Source: JAAGZL01 sp050290785 (GTDB taxonomy: Bacteria > Pseudomonadota > Gammaproteobacteria > Chromatiales > Chromatiaceae). Taken from it: DNA of 64,000 nt. Location: NCBI GenBank assembly GCA_050290785.1, contig JBNKIR010000007.1, forward strand, positions 38,047 to 102,046. The letters are read 5' to 3'. Of this stretch, positions 25,662 through 34,888 are shown piece after piece; positions within the stretch are counted from its first letter, which is position 1; each line of letters begins with the position of its first letter. The notes under the pieces were generated by a model, which saw nothing but the letters and a program-made list of their open reading frames with translations, had not been told where the DNA came from and ran no database searches. The position numbers and the translations under genes were made by a program.

Positions 25662-28490
25662 GTGACCGACTACAAACAGACACTGAATCTTCCCAACACC
25701 ACCTTTCCCATGAAGGGGAACCTGGCCCAGCGTGAGCCGGAGATGCTAAAGAGATGGGAGGAGAACAACCTCTACCAGAAGATACGCGAACAGTTCGAGG
25801 GACGTCCCAAGTTCATCCTGCACGACGGTCCCCCCTACGCCAACGGCGAGATCCACATAGGTCATGCGGTAAACAAGGTGCTGAAGGATATCATCGTCAA
25901 GAGCCGCACCCTGGACGGGTTTGACGCCCCCTATGTGCCGGGTTGGGACTGCCACGGACTGCCCATTGAGCTACAGGTGGAGAAGAAGGTTGGCAAGCCA
26001 GGACATAAGGTGTCCGCGGCGGAGTTTCGCGTGGCCTGCCGCGACTACGCCGCCCAGCAGGTGGACAAGCAGCGCACCGACTTTAAACGCCTGGGCGTAC
26101 TCGGCGACTGGGAACGCCCCTACCTGACCATGGATTTCACCTTCGAGGCCGACATCATCCGCTCCCTGGGTAAGATCGTGGCCAACGGCCATGTGCAGAA
26201 GGGCTTCAAGCCTGTGCACTGGTGTACCGACTGCGGTTCCGCCCTGGCCGAGGCCGAGGTGGAGTACAAGGACAAGGAGTCATTCGCCATCGACGTGCGC
26301 TTCGAGGTGCTGGAGGATGAGGCCCTGTTGGCCCGTTGTGACTCTGTATCCTCTGACCACGGCACCGGGCCTTTGTCTGTGGTGATATGGACCACTACCC
26401 CCTGGACCCTGCCGGCCAACCAGGCGGTGGCCCTGAACCCGACCCTGGAGTATGTGGTGGTGCAGTGCGATGGTGCCCTGGGCAAAGAGAGACTGGTGCT
26501 GGCGGAAGGTCTGCTGAGCAAGACCATGGAGCGCTGGGGGATCGAAGATTATAAGATCCTGGCCAGCGTTCAGGGCGACGCCCTGGAGGGGCTCAGACTC
26601 AAACACTGTTTTTACGACCGCGAGGTGCCGGTGATCCTGGGCGAGCACGTCACCCTGGAGGCGGGTACCGGTGCGGTGCACACGGCCCCGGGCCATGGCC
26701 TGGACGACTATATCGTGGGGCAGAGATATGGCCTGCCGGTAGACAACCCGGTGGGCGGCAACGGCTGTTTTCTGGAGGGCACCGAGCTGTTCGCCGGTGA
26801 GCACGTGTTCAGTGCCAACGAGAAGGTGATTGATGTGCTCAAGGCCAAGGGCGCCCTGGTGCAGGAGGCACGCTTCCCCCACAGCTATCCGCACTGCTGG
26901 CGCCACAAGACCCCGATCATCTTCCGCGCCACCCCGCAGTGGTTCATCAGCATGGAGCAGAACGGCCTGCGTGAGTCGGCCCTGCGTGAGATCGGCAAGG
27001 TGCACTGGATGCCAGATTGGGGTCAGGCCCGAATCGAAGGCATGGTGCAGGGGCGTCCTGACTGGTGCATCTCCCGCCAGCGCACCTGGGGCGTACCCAT
27101 CGCCCTGTTCGTGCATAAAGAGACCGCCGAGTTGCACCCGGAGAGCGAACGCCTGATCGAACAGGTGGCGCAACTGGTGGAGCAGCAGGGCGTGGAGGCC
27201 TGGTTCTCTCTGGATGCCAAGGATATCCTGGGCGCGGATGTGCAACAGTATGAGAAGGTGCACGATACCCTGGATGTATGGTTCGACTCCGGTGTAACCC
27301 ACGCCTGCGTGCTGGAGCGCTGGGAGAATCTGCATACCCCCGCCGATCTCTATCTGGAGGGTTCGGATCAGCATCGCGGTTGGTTCCAGTCCTCTTTGTT
27401 GGCGTCGGTGGCCATGCACGATCATGCCCCGTACAAGCAGGTGCTGACCCACGGCTTCACCGTGGACGCCGAGGGACGCAAGATGTCCAAGTCTGTCGGT
27501 AACGTGGTGTCACCGCAGAAGGTGATGAAGAGCCTGGGGGCCGACATCATCCGTCTCTGGGTGGCCGCAACAGATTATCGCGGCGAGATGAGTGTCTCAG
27601 AGGAGATCCTGAAGCGTACCTCCGATGCCTATCGCCGTATCCGCAACACCGCCCGCTTTCTTCTCTCCAACCTGAACGGGTTCGACCCGGCGCAGAACAT
27701 GGTGGCCCCGTCCGATATGATCGAACTGGACCGCTGGGCGGTGGACCGCGCCCTGCAGTTGCAGGAGGAGATCAAGGCGGCCTATACCGATTACCAGTTC
27801 CATCTGATCTATCAGAAGATCCATAACTTCTGCGTCACCGAGATGGGTGGTTTCTATCTGGACATCATCAAGGACCGGCAGTACACAACGCAGGCCGACA
27901 GCTTTGCCCGCCGCTCCTGCCAGAGCGCCATGTATCACATCATTGAGGCCATGGTGCGCTGGCTGGCCCCCATCACCAGCTTCACCGCCGATGAGATCTG
28001 GGCCCATATACCGGGCGAGCGCGGTGAGTCGGTGTTCACCGAGAGTTGGTATCAGGGGCTGTTTGCCCTGGACGAAGAAGATAAGATGGATCGCAGATTC
28101 TGGGCCCAGGTGATTGCGGCCCGCACCACAGTGGCCAAGCAGATGGAGCAGTTGCGTGCCGATGGCGCCATCGGCTCCTCCCTGGATGCAGAACTGGACC
28201 TCTACTGTGATGAGGCGTTATACGCTGTGCTGAGCAAGCTGGAGGATGAGCTGCGCTTTGTACACATCACATCCTATGCCAGGCTGCATCCGTTGGCGGA
28301 GAAGCCGGGGCAGGCGGTCGCGACCGATCTGGAGGGACTGTTTGTTACAGTCACCGCATCCCAGCACGGCAAGTGTGCCCGTTGCTGGCATAGGCGCGAG
28401 GACGTGGGTTCCAACCCTGATCACCCGGAACTATGCGGCCGTTGCGTGACCAACGTGGATGGTGCGGGTGAGCCAAGGCGCTTTGCCTAG
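25662..28490 (+). CDS. ileS: Isoleucyl-tRNA synthetase
   Basis: 942 residues, the normal bacterial length, GTG start. The HIGH motif appears as PPYANGEIHIGHA near 58-70 and KMSKS in GRKMSKSVGNVVSP near 605-618. The editing domain lies between them (TTPWTLPANQAVALNP). The C-terminal zinc finger is intact: CARCWHRREDVG near 905-916 and CGRCVTNV near 926-933. It charges tRNA-Ile with isoleucine and edits valine. It is followed by lspA with overlapping stop and start. Confidence 0.98.
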   Translation: MTDYKQTLNLPNTTFPMKGNLAQREPEMLKRWEENNLYQKIREQFEGRPKFILHDGPPYANGEIHIGHAVNKVLKDIIVKSRTLDGFDAPYVPGWDCHGLPIELQVEKKVGKPGHKVSAAEFRVACRDYAAQQVDKQRTDFKRLGVLGDWERPYLTMDFTFEADIIRSLGKIVANGHVQKGFKPVHWCTDCGSALAEAEVEYKDKESFAIDVRFEVLEDEALLARCDSVSSDHGTGPLSVVIWTTTPWTLPANQAVALNPTLEYVVVQCDGALGKERLVLAEGLLSKTMERWGIEDYKILASVQGDALEGLRLKHCFYDREVPVILGEHVTLEAGTGAVHTAPGHGLDDYIVGQRYGLPVDNPVGGNGCFLEGTELFAGEHVFSANEKVIDVLKAKGALVQEARFPHSYPHCWRHKTPIIFRATPQWFISMEQNGLRESALREIGKVHWMPDWGQARIEGMVQGRPDWCISRQRTWGVPIALFVHKETAELHPESERLIEQVAQLVEQQGVEAWFSLDAKDILGADVQQYEKVHDTLDVWFDSGVTHACVLERWENLHTPADLYLEGSDQHRGWFQSSLLASVAMHDHAPYKQVLTHGFTVDAEGRKMSKSVGNVVSPQKVMKSLGADIIRLWVAATDYRGEMSVSEEILKRTSDAYRRIRNTARFLLSNLNGFDPAQNMVAPSDMIELDRWAVDRALQLQEEIKAAYTDYQFHLIYQKIHNFCVTEMGGFYLDIIKDRQYTTQADSFARRSCQSAMYHIIEAMVRWLAPITSFTADEIWAHIPGERGESVFTESWYQGLFALDEEDKMDRRFWAQVIAARTTVAKQMEQLRADGAIGSSLDAELDLYCDEALYAVLSKLEDELRFVHITSYARLHPLAEKPGQAVATDLEGLFVTVTASQHGKCARCWHRREDVGSNPDHPELCGRCVTNVDGAGEPRRFA

Positions 28491-28981
28491 TGGATAGAGG
28501 CCCAGGCATGCTGCGCTGGCTCTGGTTGTCGTTGCTCGTCATCGTCCTGGACCAGCTCAGTAAACAGTGGTTCGAGTCCAGCTTCATGCTGTTCGAGACC
28601 GTGCATGTGTTGCCCGTCTTCAACCTGACCCTCACCTACAACTACGGGGCCGCCTTCAGCTTTCTTGGCGACCAGTCCGGCTGGCAGCGTTGGTTCCTGG
28701 CCGCCGTTTCCGCCGGTGTCACCGTTGTGCTGGTGTCGTGGCTGCGTGGCCTGAAGCGGCATGAAGGGATCACCGCGCTCTCTCTGGCGCTGATCATCGG
28801 CGGCGCCGTGGGCAACCTGATAGATCGCCTGCTGTTCGGTCGGGTCATCGACTTCCTGGATTTCCACATAGGGCAGCATCATTGGCCGGCCTTCAACGTG
28901 GCCGATTCCGCCATTACGCTAGGTGTGGCGCTGATGGTGTATGAGTTGTTGTTTGCCGGCGGAGATGACTCAAAGGTTTAG
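28490..28981 (+). CDS. lspA: Lipoprotein signal peptidase
   Basis: 163 residues with four transmembrane helices. The catalytic aspartates are in the conserved blocks GNLIDRLLFGRVIDFLDFH and FNVADSAIT; NYGAAFSFL near 43-51 is the family motif preceding helix 2. It cleaves the signal peptide of diacylglyceryl-modified prolipoproteins, of which at least three are encoded in this window. The GTG start overlaps the ileS stop by one base and gives family-typical length; an ATG at 28508 would trim six residues. The usual downstream neighbours fkpB and ispH are absent. Confidence 0.95.
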   Translation: MDRGPGMLRWLWLSLLVIVLDQLSKQWFESSFMLFETVHVLPVFNLTLTYNYGAAFSFLGDQSGWQRWFLAAVSAGVTVVLVSWLRGLKRHEGITALSLALIIGGAVGNLIDRLLFGRVIDFLDFHIGQHHWPAFNVADSAITLGVALMVYELLFAGGDDSKV

Positions 28982-29062
28982 CCGCAAATGCACGCCAATA
29001 ACTGCAGACCTGCGCGAATAGTGTTCTTGACGCCATGGGGTATAGGTTACCAGGGTGTAGGA

Positions 29063-29078
29063 GCCCGCTTCCGCGGGC
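29063..29078 (+). repeat. Short GC-rich hairpin repeat (GCCCGC-TTCC-GCGGGC)
   Basis: A perfect six-base stem sits in the frame GTAGGAGCCCGC...GCGGGCGAAAGGG, a phrase common as an intergenic repeat in Gammaproteobacteria (from memory). It lies between the convergent lspA and SulP genes, where it may act as a shared 3' end. The rest of 28982-29228 holds REP unit 3 and nothing else I can identify. Confidence 0.6.
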
Positions 29079-29195
29079 GAAAGGGATAGACCACCAGCTT
29101 ATGCGCCGTGCCGCAGAATCAATCGCCCAGGGGTCTGGATAACTACAGGAACGATTTGCGTCCATTCGGCCTTATGTGCCGATTGGAGTTATTCC

Positions 29196-29223
29196 GGATC
29201 ACGTGGTCAAGCCGCGGGATGGC
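29196..29223 (-). repeat. REP-like palindrome, unit 3 (imperfect)
   Basis: GGATCACGTGG-TCAAG-CCGCGGGATGGC has the same frame and loop as unit 2, with two mismatched stem positions. It ends six bases before the SulP stop codon. Confidence 0.65.
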
Positions 29224-29228
29224 TAGTC

Positions 29229-31004
29229 TTAATCTTTATCTTCGATATTTTTACACTCACGAAAGATCCGCTTGTCACAACTAGCGCAGATATCCTTATC
29301 CAGCTTCTGGAAGATGCCGTGGATGGCCGCGGTCTTAGACTGAAACACGTGTCGTGCCCCAATCTCGTCCAGGCAACCACTGCGGTCTAACGAGTCCCAC
29401 AGTTCCAGATCCACGTTTACCAGATAAAGCCCGCCACCGTTCGCTTCACGCCGTTGTGACTCTGCTACCAGCGCATCTCCACCCTGCAGGTCCACAAAGC
29501 TGATCCCCTGGGACAGGACAAGCAGATGCTTCTGTTGTGGCTGTGCAGAACGGATCTTGTCAAAGGCGCTTTGTATAAAGTTGGTGCAACCGAAGAAGAT
29601 GGGGCCTTCGATACTCAGGAACTTCAATTGGGGGCACTCGGGCAGGTCGGGATCATCCGACATAGAGCGTTTGTACATGCGCGGGTCCGGTGTGCGCGTG
29701 GTGATCCTGGGATGGGACACCCGCTCCAGATACAACACCAGTGACAGCAGTACGCCTGCGAAGATGGCCAGTTCCAGTTCCAGAAACAGTGCGCCCAAGA
29801 AGGTTACGGCGAGGATGGAGGTCTCTGTCCTGCTGACCTTCAGGATACGAAATATCTCCTTAAAGTCGATCAGACCCCAGGCCACCAGAAACAGGATGGC
29901 GGCCATGGCCGCGTTGGGCAGATAGGCGGCCAGTGGTGCCACCAGTAATACCACGCCCATCAGGAGTACGCCGGCGAAGACGGCCGCCAGTGGAGTCCTG
30001 GCCCCGGCCTGGTAGTTCAGTCCGGAGCGGTTGAAAGATCCGGTTGCCACATATCCGGAAAAGAAGGAGCCGAGGATATTGGATAGTCCCTGTCCGATGA
30101 ACTCCTGGTTGCCGTCGATGCGGCTACCGGTCTTGGCCGCCAGAGAACGACCGATAGAGACCGCTTCGGTAAGGGCGAACAGGCTGACCGCCAGGGCCGA
30201 GGTGGAGAGATTTTTGATCGTTTCCATGGAGAGATTTGGTGCCGACAGCGGCGGCAGTGTGCGGGGAAGCGCGCCCACGGTCTTGATCTGGGTGACATCC
30301 ACTCCAGCTATCAGATTTAATACGACGGCTGCCAGACTGCCAACCACCATCGCGATAATCATATAGGGCAGGCGTGGATACCAACGCTTGACCGCGATCC
30401 CGCTCAGTAAAGTGATCAGGGCTACCGATGTGACCCATGGGTTGATGTTGGGCATCTGCTCCATAAACTGGTTTAGGATGTCATGCAGGTGACCACCCCG
30501 CGCTATCTCTATGCCGAAGAAGTTTTTCAGCTGCTTGGCGGCGATAAGGATCGCGGCACCGGCGGTGAAGCCAACGATCACCGAGTGTGAGATGAAGTTG
30601 ACCAGGGCACCCATGCGCGCCAGTCCCAGGGCCAGCTCTATGGCCCCCACCATGAAGGTCAGGGTCAATGCCAGCATCACATAGTCCGTGGTTCCCGGGG
30701 CTGCGAAAGAGCTCAGGGCAGAGAGCATGACGATGGACGCCGCAGTTGTTGGTCCAGAGACCAGAAGGCGTGAAGACCCGAATAGGGCCGCGATGATGGC
30801 CGGTATCATTCCGGCATAGAGGCCGTACTCCGGCGGCATGCCGGCGATGGTGGCGAATGCCACGCCTTGCGGCAGTACCACGATTGCGCCGGTCAGACCT
30901 GCAGTGAGGTCGGCCCTCAGATCGTCCTTCCCGATGCCGGGCAACCAGTCCAAAAATGGAAAAAAGCGCTCCTTCCTCGGCAGATGGAGGGCGGGAAACC
31001 TCAT
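29229..31004 (-). CDS. SulP family anion permease with STAS domain
   Basis: 591 residues. The N-terminal half begins LRADLTAGLTGAIVVLPQGV and MPPEYGLYAGMIPAIIAALF, the SulP signature, and has about 12-14 transmembrane helices to residue 410. A cytoplasmic STAS domain occupies about 440-565 (LKFLSIEGPIFFGCTNFIQS, then LVLSQGISFVDLQGGDALVA). Family members import sulfate or bicarbonate with sodium or protons. The C-terminus has an unusual tail DICASCDKRIFRECKNIED with three cysteines. Substrate uncertain: bicarbonate or sulfate both suit a sulfur-oxidising autotroph. Confidence 0.88.
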   Translation of the reverse strand: MRFPALHLPRKERFFPFLDWLPGIGKDDLRADLTAGLTGAIVVLPQGVAFATIAGMPPEYGLYAGMIPAIIAALFGSSRLLVSGPTTAASIVMLSALSSFAAPGTTDYVMLALTLTFMVGAIELALGLARMGALVNFISHSVIVGFTAGAAILIAAKQLKNFFGIEIARGGHLHDILNQFMEQMPNINPWVTSVALITLLSGIAVKRWYPRLPYMIIAMVVGSLAAVVLNLIAGVDVTQIKTVGALPRTLPPLSAPNLSMETIKNLSTSALAVSLFALTEAVSIGRSLAAKTGSRIDGNQEFIGQGLSNILGSFFSGYVATGSFNRSGLNYQAGARTPLAAVFAGVLLMGVVLLVAPLAAYLPNAAMAAILFLVAWGLIDFKEIFRILKVSRTETSILAVTFLGALFLELELAIFAGVLLSLVLYLERVSHPRITTRTPDPRMYKRSMSDDPDLPECPQLKFLSIEGPIFFGCTNFIQSAFDKIRSAQPQQKHLLVLSQGISFVDLQGGDALVAESQRREANGGGLYLVNVDLELWDSLDRSGCLDEIGARHVFQSKTAAIHGIFQKLDKDICASCDKRIFRECKNIEDKD

Positions 31005-31225
31005 ATGTGTTCTCCTTTCGATGCGGAGAAGGCTATCTCCGGCATGGACTCACGAATGCTAAACGATAGTTACTGCGTGTCGGGCAGCGCACCTGATCTG
31101 CTCTGTCCGGAAATCTGTTCGGTAGGCCGCGTATTATGGGCCAGAAGTCGTTCGGTTGCCATGGCCGAAACCATAGAATGTTAGAATCACTGCATAAACT
31201 TAGTTGAGCATGGTCTTATGCCAAT

Positions 31226-31783
31226 CTACTGCAACTTGGCCAGGACGGTCTTGGCTATCTGGAGTGAGAGGTCCTTGTCCTGCTGTTCTCTGGCCTTTTT
31301 TAGTTCATCCATATCCTGGAATGATCCTTTGAGGAATGAATGGACCGAGATGATGAGCAGGGTATCCCCTTGCAGTACCCAGAGATCCTCGCCGCCCCAG
31401 AACGCATCTGAACCGAGATTTGGGATCTTTTGGAACTTGTCGGCGGCATGGGGGTTGTTCTTTCGGGCCTCTTCCTGGCGTTGCATCACATCCGCAGCCG
31501 AATCCTGAATGCCCTCATCCTTGATCTCTGCGCTGCTGGATATCCTCAGTTTTAGGCTGTAGATATCTCCGTTCTTGGAGTAGGTGTAGCGGCAGCTGTC
31601 ACCGGCCGGCATCACTGTCTTATGCGGGACTCCATCTGTGACTGTCTGTTGCAACAGGCCTTCGGCATCGGTCTTGGTGTATAACCCGCATGCCACCGAT
31701 TGTTCTTCGGCCTGAGCTGATATTTGAGGTAAAAAGCAGGCGAGGGCTATAGCGGCATAGGTGGTTAAGATGCTCCTGTTCAT
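31226..31783 (-). CDS. Secreted protein of unknown function
   Basis: 185 residues from the internal Met at 31783, which gives a standard signal peptide (MNRSILTTYAAIALACFLPQ ending ISAQA). An upstream in-frame start at 31795 adds four residues. The mature part has two cysteines, in VACGLYTK and DSCRYTYSK, likely a disulfide, then a helical region (EIKDEGIQDSAADVMQRQEE) and a beta-rich end (AFWGGEDLWVLQGDTLLIIS). No family recognised. The pattern resembles small periplasmic or lipoprotein-type binding domains. Monocistronic. Confidence 0.65.
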   Translation of the reverse strand: MNRSILTTYAAIALACFLPQISAQAEEQSVACGLYTKTDAEGLLQQTVTDGVPHKTVMPAGDSCRYTYSKNGDIYSLKLRISSSAEIKDEGIQDSAADVMQRQEEARKNNPHAADKFQKIPNLGSDAFWGGEDLWVLQGDTLLIISVHSFLKGSFQDMDELKKAREQQDKDLSLQIAKTVLAKLQ

Positions 31784-31877
31784 ATTTATCTCCACATATC
31801 GACAGAACTTAGCCGAGGAGGCGCAACGGCGCCGGCTAGAGTGACTGGTTATAATGATTTATTTTATAAAACTCAAA

Positions 31878-32225
31878 CTAATTACGAATAGTTACCCATT
31901 TAACTTCTTCAACTTTTGTATATCCTGTATCAGTACAGTCGTTAGTGCCCACGATATTTACAATTTTATTTGCTGTAAGCGCCGCCAATAAAGTTGAAAA
32001 AATAGCCTTATCTACTTCAGCTGACATTATGAAAGTAAAATTCCAATCATTGTCTTCATGACAGGATACTCTTGCTTGCTCTGATGGAGCTATTGAGGTT
32101 CTGACAAAAACCTGAGATGTATTCCTATTAACATTTAAATCTTTAACTGTAACAGAGTTTAAGCTTCCCCCGTGAGTTGAGAAAGAAACAAGCGTTAGCG
32201 TAGATACTAATATTAACTTCTTCAT
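31878..32225 (-). CDS. Small secreted protein of unknown function, AT-rich
   Basis: 115 residues with signal peptide MKKLILVSTLTLVSFSTHGG. The mature domain is beta-rich with two cysteines (RVSCHEDND and GTNDCTDTGY) and ends KVEEVKWVTIRN. Base composition is more AT-rich than its neighbours, suggesting transfer. No family recognised; small single-domain secreted proteins of this type are often part of contact or toxin/immunity sets, but nothing nearby supports that. Confidence 0.6.
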   Translation of the reverse strand: MKKLILVSTLTLVSFSTHGGSLNSVTVKDLNVNRNTSQVFVRTSIAPSEQARVSCHEDNDWNFTFIMSAEVDKAIFSTLLAALTANKIVNIVGTNDCTDTGYTKVEEVKWVTIRN

Positions 32226-32323
32226 CTGATCTCCATTGTTATAACAGCCCGTTATTGCGCTGACTTTTTTATCTATAGGGCTTGCGGTTTCGTCTCATTA
32301 TACACATGTTGCATACCTGTATA

Positions 32324-32962
32324 TTATCCGACACCAGAAACGTCGGTAAACTCCTTGTATAGCAGGTATATCGCCATTGCTGCAGGTGCGGGCAGAGGAT
32401 GGCTTGTATCTGTACTTACCAGGGCGGTATCTGATGAGTTCAGAAAACGGCGTATCGCTCCCATAACCCCTTTGCCTTGCGGTTGCTCATCCCGCGGCAG
32501 AGAGGTCAGGGTTGCCAGGGGTTTGTCGCCCTTTACCAGGGCATATTTGCCCCATTCCAGTCCAGCTACAACAGCAAGCTTCGCCCCATGGAGATCCACC
32601 AGCTGCATCTGTTCTTGTCCTGAGCCGTCGAGTATGGTCATCAGGGTCTTGTGGAAGGGGTTGATCAGCTTGCCCCACGCCTTCTGCCGGAATTGCCACT
32701 GCGGTTGTCCGGCAGCGTTGCGCAGTGTCCAGAGACTCGGCATGATCTTGCGGTTTGGCTCCAGGCGCCAGCATTCGCCGTTATCCGACACCAGCTCCTG
32801 CGGTTTCAGCACGGCTTTGCCGATCAGATCACATCGGAGCACTATCTGTTGTGACTGTTCGTCAAACATCTCGTAACTGAGCTCGTAGCCCTTTGCCTTG
32901 CCTTCCGAGTCCTTGTGATCACGAATGCGAAAGGCCGCCTTGTCGGTAATCGGTTGCGCCAT
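32324..32962 (-). CDS. Tubby C-terminal-like / LURP-one-related domain protein
   Basis: 212 residues. A run of alternating short strands (FRIRDHKDSEGKAKGYELSY, WTLRNAAGQPQWQFRQKAW, MTILDGSGQEQMQLVDLHG, LEWGKYALVKGDKPLATL) and a final hydrophobic helix (PAPAAMAIYLLYKEF) fit the Tubby/scramblase-like barrel with its buried C-terminal helix. Members may bind phosphoinositides or act as scramblases in eukaryotes; bacterial roles are unknown. No signal peptide. It lies 19 bases after the AmpE-like gene on the same strand and is probably co-transcribed. Assignment is by fold pattern only. Confidence 0.45.
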   Translation of the reverse strand: MAQPITDKAAFRIRDHKDSEGKAKGYELSYEMFDEQSQQIVLRCDLIGKAVLKPQELVSDNGECWRLEPNRKIMPSLWTLRNAAGQPQWQFRQKAWGKLINPFHKTLMTILDGSGQEQMQLVDLHGAKLAVVAGLEWGKYALVKGDKPLATLTSLPRDEQPQGKGVMGAIRRFLNSSDTALVSTDTSHPLPAPAAMAIYLLYKEFTDVSGVG

Positions 32963-32981
32963 CTCGTACCCTCTTTGGAAT

Positions 32982-33854
32982 CTAGCTCAGCCAGCTGGTG
33001 ATGGTGATCAGCGCCAGTAACCCAACCCAGATGGTCAGAGAACGCAGGGTAAGGGCCAGGGCCATCTCGGCTCCAATGACCGGGTCGTCATCCTCACCCG
33101 TCACGTTGTCCAGGCCGAGGGCGCCGCTGCCTGCCTTGCCTATGATGCTGTCGGCGCTGTCGCCTTGATCCTCGTTTGAACTCCACCACGTATAGGTTGC
33201 ATCATGGAAGTTACCACTGAGGGCATAGGTGAAGGCGGTAATCCGCACCGGGACCCAGTCAAGGATATAGAGGAGGCGATTGACGCCGCTCCGGAAGTCC
33301 AGCCCCAGCTCCTCTAGCTCCGGCAGCGACTGCTGCAGGGTGTGACTGGCGCGGTACAGTACTGCCCCGATGGGTCCGAGCAGCACGAACCAGAACAGTA
33401 CGCTGAAGGTCCTGAGGTAGGCCTGCTCCAGTATGCCGATGGCTATCTCATGGCCATGGGTAGTCTCTTCTTTGCCAGGATTGTCGGCGACCAACTCACT
33501 CTTGATATGTTGGGCATTTTCGTCGTCGCCAGCATCCAGGGTATCGATGAACCCCTGGACCTGGCGTTGCAGGTCGCGCGGACCCAGGCAGAACAGCAGC
33601 ACGGCTGAGGCATATAGCAGTTCAGGTATGCCGCCCAGTATGTCCTCGAAGATCCCATGGAGTAATCCAACCGCGATAAGCAGTGGAGCCAGTATGATCA
33701 GGATCCCGGAGACGCTCTGGCTCATCCATTCACCCCATGGCAGTTGCTGCGACCAGGATAGGTAGCGATTAAACCAGGAGGGTTGCCGGTAATCATCCAG
33801 TTCCAACAGATAGCGTTCGGCAAAAAGAGACAGGAGGACGATAATGAATGTCAT
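32982..33854 (-). CDS. ampE: AmpE-like inner-membrane protein
   Basis: 290 residues. It opens MTFIIVLLSLFAERYLLELD, then has a membrane segment near 48-70. The conserved GHEIAIGILEQAYLRTFSVL and FWFVLLGPIGAVLYRASHTL lie near 133-170 (the AmpE/CobD-like block), followed by LLYILDWVPVRITAFTYALSGNF. AmpE is a polytopic membrane protein associated with AmpD and beta-lactamase induction in Enterobacteria; its molecular role is not settled. It follows ampD after 84 bases on the same strand, the classic ampDE order. Confidence 0.85.
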   Translation of the reverse strand: MTFIIVLLSLFAERYLLELDDYRQPSWFNRYLSWSQQLPWGEWMSQSVSGILIILAPLLIAVGLLHGIFEDILGGIPELLYASAVLLFCLGPRDLQRQVQGFIDTLDAGDDENAQHIKSELVADNPGKEETTHGHEIAIGILEQAYLRTFSVLFWFVLLGPIGAVLYRASHTLQQSLPELEELGLDFRSGVNRLLYILDWVPVRITAFTYALSGNFHDATYTWWSSNEDQGDSADSIIGKAGSGALGLDNVTGEDDDPVIGAEMALALTLRSLTIWVGLLALITITSWLS

Positions 33855-33938
33855 GTTGTTATTTTCCGTTTGATCTATAGCCGGGAAAATAGAATACCCG
33901 GAGTTGTTTGTCTATGGATTTGGCATGTGCAACCCGAT

Positions 33939-34490
33939 CTATCTATCGTTTAATAGTCCTTTATAACGCTCCCAATCAAATTCTGGTCCGGGGTCGGTCT
34001 TGCGTCCCGGTGCTATGTCGCTGTGTCCGGTAATGCGGTCTGTGGTGATGTCTGGAAAGAGCCGCTGTATCTCACGGGTGACTTCTATCAGGGTTGAATA
34101 CTGGGCATCGGTAAACCCTGAGTCATCACTGCCTTCCAGCTCTATCCCTATGGAATAGTCGTTGCAGCGATTTCTGCCATCAAAGCATGATTCTCCAGCA
34201 TGCCAGGCCCGCATGTGCAGGGGGACATACTGGATGAGTTCTCCGTCGCGGCGTATTAACAGGTGGGAGGATACCAGGCGTGACGCGATGGCGGCGAAGT
34301 AGGGGTGAGCGGACGGGTCGAGGCGATTCATGAACAGATCATCTATCCATGGGCCTCCAAACTCTCCCGGAGGCAGGCTTATATTGTGTATTACCAATAG
34401 ATCCACGCTGCTGTCATCGGGACGGCAGTCCTGATTGGGGGAGTTTCTCTGGGTGGCGCCAGTGATTATTCCGTTGGGATCATCACTCAT
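33939..34490 (-). CDS. ampD: 1,6-anhydro-N-acetylmuramyl-L-alanine amidase AmpD
   Basis: 183 residues, cytoplasmic amidase_2 family. Zinc ligands H35 (LLVIHNISLP), H156 (ITGHSDIAPG) and D166 (RKTDPG) are present, as are the catalytic-type E117 (GIELEG) and K164. It removes the stem peptide from anhydromuropeptides in peptidoglycan recycling. Its ATG overlaps the stop of the CBS gene upstream (ATGA), so it is translationally coupled to the DUF1538-PII-CBS genes, an unusual linkage. In E. coli ampD diverges from nadC; here nadC is 4.8 kb away. Confidence 0.94.
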   Translation of the reverse strand: MSDDPNGIITGATQRNSPNQDCRPDDSSVDLLVIHNISLPPGEFGGPWIDDLFMNRLDPSAHPYFAAIASRLVSSHLLIRRDGELIQYVPLHMRAWHAGESCFDGRNRCNDYSIGIELEGSDDSGFTDAQYSTLIEVTREIQRLFPDITTDRITGHSDIAPGRKTDPGPEFDWERYKGLLNDR

Positions 34491-34888
34491 TGATTGCGCA
34501 GACCCTTTACTACCATGTCGGTGAAACTGACCAGACCGATGACCTCGCCGTCTTCAACCACCGGGGCGCGGGTCAGGTTGAAGCGTGAGAACAGGCGCGC
34601 GCAGTAACGGATATCCATATCCGGGCCGACCGTAATCACCGGCTTGGACATGATCTCGTAGACATTCACCCGGTCGAGCGAACGGTCAACCGCCAGCACC
34701 TTGCGCGCTATGTCCGACAGGGTGACCATTCCATACTCATCGTTGTCGTGGCGTTTCTTTATGATGAGTGTCTTGGTTTCAAGATGGGTCATGGTGTTGA
34801 GGGCATGCTCAACCGTTTCCATACCGTCAACCATATCGAACTCCTGCTTCATTACATCACGGATACGAATCAGTTTTTTCTCTTTCAC
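34487..34888 (-). CDS. CBS-pair domain protein
   Basis: 133 residues, nearly all one CBS pair. CBS1 runs around VEHALNTMTHLETKTLIIKK and YGMVTLSDIARKV; CBS2 runs around VITVGPDMDIRYCARLFSRF and APVVEDGEVIGLVSFTDMVV. Such modules bind adenine nucleotides and act as energy or ionic-strength sensors, often controlling transporters. Both ends overlap neighbours by four bases (PII upstream, ampD downstream), so expression is tightly coupled. A regulatory role on the DUF1538 transporter is inferred from this operon. Confidence 0.88.
   Translation of the reverse strand: MKEKKLIRIRDVMKQEFDMVDGMETVEHALNTMTHLETKTLIIKKRHDNDEYGMVTLSDIARKVLAVDRSLDRVNVYEIMSKPVITVGPDMDIRYCARLFSRFNLTRAPVVEDGEVIGLVSFTDMVVKGLRNQ

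Noticed and set aside
26280..27452. 390-codon minus-strand frame inside ileS
   Set aside because: Antisense of a conserved synthetase with intact motifs; typical GC-rich shadow.
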